This document shows positions 43,737-56,700 of a DNA stretch of 64,000 nucleotides, piece by piece. How positions within the stretch are numbered: the first letter of the stretch is position 1; every line of letters begins with the position of its first letter. The notes beneath the pieces are model-generated. The model was not told the DNA's origin, made no database searches, and saw nothing but the letters and a program-made list of their open reading frames with translations. This DNA comes from Leptasterias polaris (taxonomy: Eukaryota; Echinodermata; Asteroidea; Forcipulatida; Asteriidae). The DNA lies in contig JAZGTN010000188.1 in NCBI GenBank assembly GCA_037783415.1, forward strand, positions 1,302,001 to 1,366,000, read 5' to 3'. The position numbers were made by a program, and so were the translations under genes.

Positions 43737-44246
43737 ATAATTAGAAGCGTTAATGATCTAGAGGTGATCACATCGAAACAAATTACTCTCTGGTGTATTC
43801 TTACAATTGTATATATCACCTCTCGTCGATCTACCCTGTCCCTTACAGGTAGGCTTCTTACTTTGTTATCTTAATGAATTGTATAAACGATGATTGTATT
43901 ATTTAATACATGTATATTGACGATAATTTTAGAGGAAATATCCCACTCCGTGTTATGTTAAATAAATCCTAAGTTTATTTGACGTTTGAAAGATTTGTTG
44001 ACTTTTAGAAGAATGTGTGAGATTGCAATTCTTTCCATTATACATTTTCGTAAAGTAAATTGTTGTTTATATAAACATTACTTCATTGCTGTTTACTTAA
44101 GTAACGTCGATCATTTTTATTGTTGCAATGATATAATTAGAAGCATTAATGATCTAGAGGTGATCACATCGAAACAAATTACTCTCTGGTGTATTCTTAC
44201 AATTGTATATCACCTCTCGTTGATCTACCCTGTCCCTTACAGATCA
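43737..44246 (+). repeat. Direct repeat pair of ~113 bp
   Basis: The blocks 43737-43850 and 44129-44246 are nearly identical (attagaagc(g/a)ttaatgatc, gaggtgatcacatcgaaaca, 'atcacctctcgt(c/t)gatcta', 'ccctgtcccttacag'). They are separated by about 280 bp of AT-rich sequence. Both end in a pyrimidine-AG phrase resembling a splice acceptor. Nothing coding is evident. Confidence 0.85.
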
Positions 44247-44731
44247 CGCTTTGGGGAGCCGGCCCGGTCCGCCTCTTCGCAATTTTCCATCCCATTGTAT
44301 TGATGATAACAATTCCTCTGACGCTTTCCATCCCTTTGTGCTGATGATACACCAACCTCTGAGAATATCCTTGAAGCTCTGCTCATCGAAGCCTATTTCT
44401 CATAATTAATTACACAAGCCGATTGTACAACATTATTGTAAATCATTGTATATGTTTTGATTAATGATTGATTTGAATAATAATATAAAATAAGAAGCAA
44501 TGCATATCTCTGTTTGATCTTTATTTTTTACTAATAGACGAACCGACCAGGTCCTTCAAAAATTACTTAGCCAAAAGTTAAGAAGACCTGTGACATTTAT
44601 TTATTTATTTATTCATTAGTTTATTAATTTTGTCAATGTTTAAATTAGCTACATAAAATTGATACTTGTTGTTACTTTTGATTACTTTTGATTACTGTCA
44701 ACTACAGGTTAAGGAAAGTGAATCTGAGAAG

Positions 44732-47700
44732 ATGTTACAAGGAGAAAGAAACACCAGTATTGAGATGATAAAAGAGAAGATGAAAGAGAAGAGAAGAAAG
44801 AAAGCATTGAATGATAGCAATTCATCCTGGTCTCGTTCACGTTCAAAGAAAAAAGGTTTGTCATTCTGCCTGTGTCATTGTTGCAGTTTTAAACTCAGGG
44901 CCTCAAGAATATGTGGAAAATGTAGGCCTACTGTTTTAGATTTAACTGCAGTCAAGATCAAGGTCTCTATAGATCCAAAACTGTCCTGTCTGTAGTCATG
45001 GTACATGTAGTAGTGACTATTTTATTTTATTTTTTATTTTATTTTATTACCCCTCACACTGGCAAAACACTAAAAGGAATGAAAAGTTACAATCCTAAAA
45101 AAATAGAACTATGACTGAGAATATAAAAATAAGTACAACTAGAGATTCAGTTTTTGTTTACTACAAAAACAAGGTGTTCGTGGGGAGTGATTGAATGAAT
45201 AGGTAACGTCATTATACCTTATCAATCCAATTCCTGGTTCAGGAGTTATGAACTTTTCAAAAATTTAACAAGAACTTCCGGTTTGAACCAGATGTCGAGG
45301 TCAAATAGGGTCATATGTTGATTAGTTTATGAAGACCTTTTAGATGATGTATAGATTGAAAAAATAAAATGTGTGGTTCAGAAGTTATGATATTTTGAAA
45401 TATAAAGACTCAACTTCCGGTTTGAACCGGAAGTCAAGGTCAACCGAGGTCACACTCGGTAGCGTTGGTTAAGTTACAAAAGTTTTAACTGATGATGTAC
45501 AGGGGAAAAAAACAATGAGTGGTTCAAAAGTTATTAATTTTTCAAATAATAAATGTTAACTTCCGGTATGAACCGGATGTCAGAGTCAATAGAGGTCACA
45601 CTTGGTAGCGTTGGTGAAGTCTCCGATGTCCTTTCTCTTGACGTATAGATGATAAAAATCGAATATGTGGTTCAGGATTTATGATTTTTAAAACATTAAA
45701 AAGCAACTTCCGACTTCAACCGGAAATCAAGGTCAAACGGGGTCACATAATGTGTAGCGTATGATTAGTTTATTATGACCTTTCAGATGATGTATGAATT
45801 GTTAAAATCCAATGTGTGGGTCCAGCAGTTAAGAATTTTTTAAATATTAGATGGACCACCTCTGTGATGCAATGCGAAATATATTCCTAACCTACTTCTT
45901 AGAGAATACGCTTGAGAAACATAGTTTAAAGTTTGAGTGGCCAGGGCAAGGTTGTTTACACGCTGCACATGACATGGTTACTTTACAAAACAAACTTGAA
46001 AAATAATGACAAATCTGCTTACCTGAAAGCTGACAGTCATGCTGTACTTTAACTCAACAAGTAATTATTGTTTCTGGAACATACGATGCTAGTTAGAATA
46101 TATGTTTAGTAGATTAATTTAGACAATTCGTAAAACTACTTTTACGATTTTGGAGAAACAATGGCAGTTTTCTGCATCTCTCCTCTTCATGACAAGAGGG
46201 CGCTATCACGCTGGAGCAGTGGGCTCTAGAAGGAGTTATGATTTGTTTCAATAGACGGATTATTCTGTGAGGTGCAATATAATTTGTTGTACCACCGATA
46301 TTCAACATGCAAACAGCACAACTCTACGTGCGTTGGACAGGACGTTGTCAACTAATTCACATGTCGATGCACGAGTGTAGGATTGGCGTGTACTATCGTG
46401 CGTTGTAAATTTGTGGGTTAACATACAGGTGCGCTTGAACATCCTTTTTCGATCAAATTTAAGGTCGAAATGGTGTCATTCTGTGCAAAAGTTCGAGCAG
46501 GCTTGACATTCTACAACCTGGTACAAATATTATGCAAAAAATTTCATTATTTTTAAAGATATAAATAAGATTATATATTATGGAATTTTCAAATTCAGAT
46601 TTGAACCGGAAGAAAGGGGCACAGGGATTATGTTCTGTGTAGCGTTTGTCGAGCTTTTAACGACCTATCCGATGATGTGTAGATTGTAAAAATCCACGTT
46701 GTAGTTCACGAGTTATAAATTTGTAAAGTATTAAACTTTGATTCACTGTAATTTGATACCCGATGACGTCATCATGACATCATCAAGTGTGTGTCATCTT
46801 GATACTAAGGTTCACTTTTCTGATGAGTTTTAATGTTCCATTCAATTTCAATCTGGAGTTATGCTGTAGATAACCCCGAAAAACGTTTTTTTGAAGAAAA
46901 ACACAAAGGCAAACTTTGACCTTCCGGTACGACCAGAAGCAAAGGTCGTACGCATTCGATGGTAATTTTTCAAATGTTGCCCCACTCTTGAACTATCATA
47001 TGCCCAACTATGAATATCATAGCTTTCAAATTAAATGAGATACAGCGAATAGCAAATGATCACTTTTCAACTTTAAAAACCTTGTAATTCGACACCTGAT
47101 GACGTCATTATTGCGTCATGACTATTGTGCCGTCTTTATATTAAGGTTCAAATGTCTGATGACTTTCAAGGTTCAATTCAGTTTCAATCTTGAGTTATGC
47201 TGTAGAGAAGAGTTGCGTGGAAGAAGATGGAGAAGAAAAACAAAAAACAGAACAAAATCAAGAGGTGTTCGTGCTCATATTGCACGAACACCTAAATATT
47301 TAAAATTGTATAAAATACCAAGCCAGTGAGTGGCAAGGAGGAACAGGTGACCAGCACCTCTACAAGGCCGTCCTTCCACAAAAATTGTCAACAAATACCC
47401 CGCCCTTCAGATTAAAAAAGAAAAAAAACAAAAAACGCGTTCAGGCTTAACAGACAATCAAGACTACAGGGGCAACAGCAGTGCGACACCCAGGTACACA
47501 CATCATCTGCTGAGAAACTAGCGGCAAATTTTTCTTTATAAAAATGTAACAGATGAGTCTTAAATGATGACAACGAAGCTCCTGATCTGGATCCTGATTT
47601 CTCTTCTGTAAGACATTGGTAAACTGTCAAGACGCTCTAAACGTGACTTATAGTCTTCCTGGGGACGATTTAAAATAAACTTACATGTAGTAGCCCGTCT

Positions 47701-50700
47701 TTGAATACCTTCAACAAACCTAATATTACATTTAGAAGTTCCACTCCACACAGAACTACAATATTCCAAGTCACTTTTAATTCTGCAGGGAGCATCATAA
47801 CCAATTGTACGTTTGATCATACCCATCTTCTTATTGCATTTACCAGGAAATATCAACTCCTAAATCACGAACTGAATCAGTCCTTTGAAGAGAAACATTG
47901 TTCAAATTGTAATCAAAATTGACACACCGTTTACGTCTAGAAATTGTAATGATTTGACACTTCTGAATGTTGAATTTTAAGTCCCAATTTAACCTTCATG
48001 CATATTACAGAGTATCCAGGTCGTTCTGCAGAAGTCTACAATCAGATATGTTGTTAATGGATTTAAAACATTTAGAATCATCAGCAAATAGAGCTGAACA
48101 GGTCCTTTTGGTTGGTAAACAGTTTGCAACAGCTAATTCTATTTTATCAAATAGAGCTACAGTAGAATTTTGGACACAGCTGGGCATGTTGTTTATATAC
48201 AAAAGAAACAAAAGAGGACCCAAAACAGAGCCTTGTGGGACACCTGAAACAACGGGAAGCCAATCAGAACTACACCCTTCAATAACCACCCATTTGTTGA
48301 CCATTACATTACATAAGTAAGAATTAAACCACGCCAGTAGGTGAGAATGGAATCCAAAACCCCGTAGCTTGTGTAAAAGCAATTTGTGCGACACGCTGTC
48401 AAAGGCTTTGGAAAAGTCTAGATGAATCACATCAACCTGCCCAGCATTGTCCAAGACACCACTGACCTCTTGATAAACAGACAAAAGCTGAGAAACCGTG
48501 GAGCGGCCTTTGACAAACCCATGTTGCAAATGATGTAATTTACCATGGATAACAGGAAAAGCTGCATTAAAAATGGCCCTTTCCATGACTTTTGCACATA
48601 TACAAAGTAAAGACACTAGTCTATAATTTTCCACACAACTTTTGTCATTTTTCTTAAAAATAGGAACAACATTAGCTCTCAACCAATCACTGGGAAGTTG
48701 TTTGGTGGTCAGAGACAGGTTAAATATGTGGCATAATGGAGCAACAATTTGTTGGGCACACTCTTTAAGCAATCGAGGAGACAATCCGTCAGGGCAAATT
48801 GCTTTGGTTGTATCTAAATTGAGAAGAATTTCAAGAACTTCAGTCTCATTTACAGAAAGAGACCCCAACTTATCATGACTATGAACGGGAACGTGAGGTA
48901 ATTAAAGAACCATAGTTTTTAGTAGGGGTCAGCAATGCTCGACCGGTCTTTACGATACTGTGTGTACCCTGGCACAGACAGCTCAGCATCATCGACAGAT
49001 GTGTTTTAAGCCACGTCTCAGTGACACAGACGCAGTCATGAGAGCCATTGGTCAAAATGGTTTCAAAGGCTCTCAGCTTACTCATCCTGCTTCTTGAAAC
49101 TTTTTTTAAAGCTGCGAGCATTCATGTACAAAAAGTTTAAGGGATCAGCCTTCCTTGGTGTTGAAGTTGAGTTGCAGGGGCCCGGACATGGACGAACATC
49201 ACTGCAAATTAAGAGGGCCACTGTTATTAGAAGACTGTTTTGAGTTGACTCACGTGACGTGATAGTGTTGAATACGGGGACGATCTAATTTCCTTCCTCG
49301 ATCGCTTCTCGGGATGAGTGATAAAATGTGACATAGCCTCGTGACCCATCAGTTTTTCACTGGCAATTTGTTTAGTGACATCGTGGCCTGTTCCATGGTG
49401 TGTTCTACCATCAATGCTGGATTCAAGATGAAAGTCACTCTTGTATAAAGAAACTGTCACGCAGTATAAAAATATTGCACAGGAATTACCTTGCTGATTT
49501 GTAGTCCAGCTGCCCATCTTTGTTGAGCAGATCAAGAAGAAATTAAGACTCCAAAATCAATCAACATCCAGTCAACAGCAGTAGCAAAAAAGGTTGAAAT
49601 GTGGCGGGATGAGTGCAACACATTAAAATGCAGATGTGTAGTTAAAAACACAAGTTAGATCACAGAAATTGACGAAACGAAGACAAATTGAAGCACAAAA
49701 ACGGATTGACAGGAAAAAAAAGAAAAAAAATTGTCTAACGAACAGCGCCCTCAGTATGCTAGCTAGCATTCACAAATTAATGTGGGCTCCAATTCAGACT
49801 ATTTCAAGTGTGTATTATGATAAATAGTTGACCCCTTGCAGTTGCAGGACGCACCTCTGCAAAATGTGTGTCTACCATTTTGGGGGTCAATTCCTTTGTG
49901 TACAATTTGAGTCTTCCAAATTTTAGATTGACATTTGAATATTATCCTAATGTAATCAACACCTGAATTTTTTCCCCCTCACTTTTTTACATTTTTGTAT
50001 AGGCCTACTCTGCCTTTTATACAGCTTAGCGTTCTTAAGATTAAATGTGGTTACATGCGCTAGCACTGTACATCATGTCAATGTCATTTATGCAAATGTA
50101 GTGAATTGGTACATGAACATGCCACTGATGTATTTTTCTATCTACTTTACAGGGGGAACTAATGCATCATTTCTTTTAAAGGCCAGTTTACACTTAAACA
50201 ACCAAGCACTGGCTAAAGCTTTATCTACATCTAAGCAAGATGTACATCAAGCTAATCAGATTCGACTAGAGTACCAGAGAGAGTGTCAAGACCTCATATA
50301 TCAAGCAAATATGAGGAGACAATCGGAGAAAGAATGCCTTGTGAGTATTCTCATTCCTGCTTGCTTCAATGCCCTTGGCTCAATTTCACTATTAGCACCA
50401 AGATTTATCACCATACAATTTGTACCATGTAATCACACTTTGCTTAGCGATTAAGATTGGTATACAACTTGATAAATCTTAGCTCTTTGAAATCAGGCCT
50501 AGGATCTACATTGTATTGTATAAATTTGTGAATATTCAATCATACATAATCATTTTGATCACAAATAACTGTTACAAATAAATGGGTCATTTTATACAGT
50601 CCAATACAATTCACAGATCAGTATTTGAAGGTTAAGAATTTTAACAAACAGCAAGATAATATTTATGTACTTAAATACAATAATTATTTAGTTTTTTATG

Positions 50701-53700
50701 GAAAGCAGGGTTTGTATCATATATTGTCAATTTGTTGTTTTTATAATCAAACACCAAACCAAAATGATTGGAACTGCACCCATTAGCATCTTGTACAGGC
50801 AGCATGCCTTGATGAATTAGAAACAGTGGTGTGAAATTATATCACTGAAAGAAAATAATAATTCAGCAGAATCTAGTCTTAATTTGTTCCTTATTTGTGC
50901 TGTTTTGATGACAGAATCGCTTCAGTAACATCAAGGTGGTATTAACCAAAGTGACTACAAGCCTGATTGATGCTGTGACCTCTCTAGGTCAAGCTCTTGA
51001 CCTCTGCTCATCATTACCGATAAGAGAAAGCAGCTTAGGTATCTGTCGCTCATCACTCACATCGGACGATGACTCTTTCAACATTTTGCCCAAAACTGAC
51101 AATGGGTAAATATCACTCGTGTTTTATTATGGCTGAGTACAGTATGTTAAGTACTTTTTCCTAAAGGGAATGTACAGTATGTATGTCAGTGTTTTAAGGA
51201 AGAGTGAATTAGTTCCAATCCTCTATAGTTTTCAATAACCACACTATACCCTTATACAATTTTGAAACGATCTATGTGAGAAAACAATGTAAAGTATGTT
51301 TATAGTCTTCAGGGATTTTATGCATATTGGGCCTATTTTGGTGTGGCAATTGAAAAATTGTAATTTTTAAGGCCTTCTTAACTGTCCAACAGTACTTTTG
51401 CTGTTAATATTTCTCTGAAGGATTGGGACTGGTATGAATTTTATAGTCGGTGAACTTGCAAACTCAAACAATCAATTTGTTTCTATAACTACATAAATGT
51501 ACTTTGTCTTCAAGTGCTTATTTCCTTGTTTAGCAATCTGTAGGGTACCACTTTTAGACTAATGTTATAATTAGTTATACACATGTAAACAAAAGAAGAT
51601 AAAGAGGTAAAATCAGATAGGAAAAATGTTCATTAACAGTAGTTTGTCTGGAATACAGTAATGAGTGTCGTACATTTAGTGTTTCCTGTTCTGTCAGACC
51701 CTCATTGTGCAGGAAGGCTGATATACTGTCTCAGGTGATTGAAAGCACATCTTCAGACTTGATGCAAGCAGTGGATTCTATGGCAGTAGCTACCACACAC
51801 TTGAAGACACAATCTAAGGATGTGAATGAAGCATCACATCTTGATCTTGAAGTCACCATGGCAGAGCATCAAGATATATCATTAATGTTCACCGATGAAC
51901 CATGGCTTAAAGGTACAGGCATATTGTTTTTGTTTTTGTTTAGGTTCCTAAATTAATTATTTATTTTTACCAAACAAATTAGTAATTATAATGAAGCTAC
52001 TTAGGGGTGCATTGCAAATTATGTATGTTTTCAAACCAATTTACAGGCATTTTCAACATTTGGGAGATTCAGGGAATGGTCAAAAGGAGGTGTGACGTTA
52101 TGTGACGTTATGTGATGTTATGTGACGCTATGTGACGCTATGTGACGCTATGTGATGTTATGTGACGTTATGTGACGTTATGTGACGTTATGTGACTTGT
52201 GTGACGTTATGTGACGTTATGGTAGCCAACTTTTTAAAAGCAGTGACAAGTCCATAAAAAATAGACTAATCTGACCCAAATTTTCCTTAAAGAAATGTAA
52301 CAAATCAGATTGATTGTAGTAACTATTAAAGTGTTTGATTTTAGGTATTTTTAAGAGCTGACTACAAAGCATTGACCAACACACGAAATTATTATTACAG
52401 ATATTGAAAAATGATTGGTCCCAAAAAATTGACATGACCAAGCTGTAGTGTAAGACGGACATGTTTTAAATGGTCAAGTAAACAGTTCCTGGGGAAAAAC
52501 GCATCCCAGCTGTTTGCAAAAAAATATGCTTCAAGTTGTACAGCCAACTGACTATCAAAAACCGCTGTACCAGATACATGTAGCAGGCCTGGAATTACAA
52601 ATTTTTTAGGGCAAGGCCACTTTGGCCTTGGAGCAGGCCAAACTTTGAATGTTGTAAATTCACAAAATCTTTACACCAGAAAACATTTGTAAATTTTTTT
52701 TTTGCCTTGCCGACTGCTTCAGTAAATTAACTATTTAATAAACAACATATATTTAACCTAAACGACATGTGTAACATATCTGTTTTAGATGTGTATGTTG
52801 CCTCAGAATTACAATTACCTGCGGCAAATGTTCCCGTCCGTCAACAGAGATCGTTTGAACGCAAAATAAGTATTGGCGGGATCCATTCTCTCCAAAAACA
52901 CTTTTACAAATCGTCAAATATCTAGAGGATGTACCGAGGGATTTTGATTAAACTTTCAGGAATGAAAGATCTATTCCTAAATATTACGTTAATGGAAAAA
53001 AATCAGAGGATGAACGATAATTTTTTTCACATTATGTCGATATTTGTAGCCATTTTAGGGGAGACCATTTGTAACGAAATTCCCACCTGGACCCATTCAT
53101 ACACGTTAGCCGCTGCAATAAACCAACGGAAAATTTTCGATAATATTTTTACGCACTTTATTTAAAATTAAGTATCTCAACAATTGAAAATACTCTTACG
53201 ATATACACTGTTATGTTTTCAGTGCTGATAAAGAGAGAATTTTAACGGTATACATGGATTTCTTTTTGTTTTTTAATGGTCATTACCTATTTTTAAAATG
53301 GAGTGTACCCAAACAGCGATCGCAAATGATTGCGCAACACCCCTTCCGCCCCCCCCTGACTGCAATGTACATATTTGCTTTATCAGATTGATAACAGAGC
53401 TAGTATCCTGCAGTACTGTGTTGTGGTTGTTGAGTTAGATGCTACAAGTACATTGATGTAAATTCTTGAAGTTTGAAGCTTTACATTGGGAAGATAAATA
53501 TTTCTTCATTCAGGGGAGTACCCCATTAGGCCAAACAAAATAGTATGTGTGTTTCTGGTTACCCGACCCTCCCTAGAAAAACACGCCGACCCTAGGAGTT
53601 TTTAGACATTTGCAGACAAAATAAAATAAAATATATCCGATCCCACTCCCAAGTTTTTGACAAAATACCCTATGATTTAAGGTTTTTATATATACATGTA

Positions 53701-56700
53701 ATGTATCCTATTTTTCAAAAGGTTTTTTATAAGTTGACAAGTCTGGATATTTGCTAGATTTAACGTGCAAGGGCAAAAATATTTTTAACATTCGTTCCTA
53801 CCCTAAGTTTTGGAGCAATAAAATATTCTGTCAAAATAAAATGCTCTTATGTCCCTACCTACCCTAAATTTTGGGTCAGTGTAATGGGAAACACACATAT
53901 TATTTTGTTTGGCCTTATCAGATTGCAATATATCCTTTATTTCTAAATGTTCCAATTCTATGAGACTAGAATGCCCTGTACTGTTCCTACATGTTTGGTA
54001 ATGTTTATTCTTATTTTTTCAGATGGTGTTGCAAGTCAATCACCAGCCTATAAGCCCCCTATGAAAAGATCACGGACTGCAACTCTCTTAGATCCTGTTG
54101 CCATTCAGAAAGCACTGACTGAACCAACAATCCATGATAAAAGCAAACATGTGAATCCACCAAACCTCCCAAAGACTGTAGCACCAAGTCCGAATACACC
54201 AAGCCTACATAAGACTGCAGCACCTAGTCCGAATACACCAAGCCTACAAAAGACTGCAGCACCTAGTCCAAATACACCGAACCTACAAAAGACTGCAGCA
54301 CCTAGTCCAAATACACCGAACCTACAAAAGACTGCAGCACCTAGTCCAAATACACCGAACCTACAAAAGACTGCAGCACCTAGTCCAAATACACCGAACC
54401 TACAAAAGACTGCAGCACCTAGTCCAAATACACCGAACCTACAAAAGACTGCAGCACCTAGTCCAAATCCACCAAACCTACCAATGACTGTACATGTAGC
54501 ACCAAATCCTGCCAATCAGAAACAAGTGTCAAGCAACAAGCAGTCTGCTGGCAAATCACGACGTGCTACTTTTAATATAACCCCAGTCAAATCTCAGCAA
54601 ATCATGCGCGATGATGCTGAACCACTACCAGATGTTAATGAGCGCTTTCAGCCAATTGTCCCAAATAAAGACAGATATATCTTTGTCCATTCCCCATGTG
54701 AGGTAACTACATGTACTGCAGTTGATATGGAACTGACTGGTCTAGCCAATAGTGCTGCGTCTTCACCACAAGTAGATCAAAGTAAAACCCAAGACAACAA
54801 ATCTTTCATCAATCATGATGATCGAGTTATTAGACCTTGGGGAACTACATGTATACAAATGGATGACCCATCCAGCAAAACTACAACAAGTGCGAAACCT
54901 AGTAGTGTGAAAACAAAAGCAAAGAAGGGATCAGGAAATAAAAGTGGCATATTGAAATCCTCAAAGCAAGTGAAAAAAGACATGAAGAAAGCATTCCCTA
55001 AATCTAAGAAGAAGACAAGCTGGATGTCTGATTCTTTTAAGAATGACTTGGCTGTATTTGATCTCTCTGCTGGAGATAGTTTCTCTCTTCCACCTCCACA
55101 ACTTCAGCAGATGACATCTAAACATTGTGACTCAATTATTGCTTCCAAGAAGGATCAAGAGGACATTCAATGTGTCAAAGAGGTAAACATAACGTCCTAT
55201 TGATTTCCAATCGAAGGCACATTGTGCCCAGTTGGTAATCTGCAATCAAATGCTGTAATTTTATGCTTAAACTGCCAAAAACAAATATGCACAAGTTAAT
55301 TAATGTTGCACCTGTGAGGAAAAAGCCAAGCAGGAAAAAATCTTAATTTGCAAGAAGTTTTTTTCAAATTTAGACAATTTCTTTGTAGACTATACACTTT
55401 TCGGTGGTGTTGATATCCTAAGTACCTGCCATACTTGTTTGATTTTCAGATGATAATTTGTCAAGAAGAAACAATTGTGAAAAAATCATTAACCCAAGTC
55501 CTGCTAATCTATTCAATCATCTTTACCCAAATTGAAGGAATAAGAAGGACTGAGGGCCTTAGACTCAAATAATAATTGCTTATCACTTGGTTGGGCATTC
55601 CAATCTTATTTAAGTTCAAACATGTTTGTGTGAAGTGACATAGGAGTGGAGGATATTGTAGGATTGAGATCACCTGTTGGCAAGTGGAGGTAATTAATGG
55701 TGGACACACCTTGTCACAAATGTCAAACTTAGACCCCCAAAAAGGTAATTTGTCACCTTTAATACAGACTTGGTAGTTTGACCCGCCAGCCTGTGGCCTA
55801 ATTTCTCCAACACTCTACACCAAATTGTTCAGACTTGGATAAGATTGGTATGCCCCTGTGGTAAGCACTTGTTATTTGGGCCTACTGGCCTCAGTCTTTC
55901 TGAACTTTTCACTTGGCTATTGGATATATAGACCATGTAGATGGATTTGGGACTGGAAGCATACAGGATTGGTATAAATGTTGTAGCATGAAAGCTCTCT
56001 GATTATAAAGTAAAGCATATTATACCAGTACAAACCCTCCGGAAAAATAGTTGAGAAAATAGCATTTAAAGACCTCCAATCAATATTGCTTATTTCCATT
56101 GCCACAACCAAAACAAGCAACATGTACATTATGAATGTGCACAAAGTCCTAAAACGAGATCACCTTGTTCACAGGTTGGTTGGATTGATGTATTTAATAA
56201 GACTTTACTCTTTCAAATTTCTACAAATCAATTGCGCCACACATTTTACCTGTACGTCATATGATGAGTTTTGAAATGAAAGTGATTCATGACAACTTAC
56301 TAGGGATTCATTTTTATAATTGATGGTGTACATTTTTTCTAAAGGCATTAACTAATGAGATGTTATTACTGAAAGACAGTGAATCCAACAAGGCAAAGAT
56401 TGTTCCAGGAAATGCCTACAAATGAACTAAATATTCAACCACTATTTATATTTAAACCAAACAGTATCGGCAAACCTTTACACTTTATATTTATACTTGT
56501 TGAATTTGTATTGAATGCGTGTGTATTTATGATACCTTCATACCTTGTTGTTATCTTGACTAGGAAGCTACAGAAGCTCATCCTGTTCATCATGTTCAAT
56601 CAGAGACTAAAGAGAAAGCAGGCAAAATCCAACGCAAGTCTAAGAAGGCAAGGTCTGTGGTGACTCCAGGTATTGATCCAGCAGCACAGGCTCATGGTAA

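Noticed and set aside
49227..49535. 102-residue minus-strand frame upstream of the LINE endonuclease scrap
   Set aside because: It has no ORF1 or endonuclease motif that I can name. It may be LINE 5' sequence but is not supportable.
54105..54515. 136-residue minus-strand frame made of repeated FGLGAAVFCRFGV
   Set aside because: It is the antisense of the shugoshin 39-bp repeat. Repetition of one stop-free unit keeps it open.
56346..56430. Additional shugoshin exon after an AG at 56345
   Set aside because: It runs into a stop and has no convincing GT donor. Exons 5 and 6 already join in phase without it.
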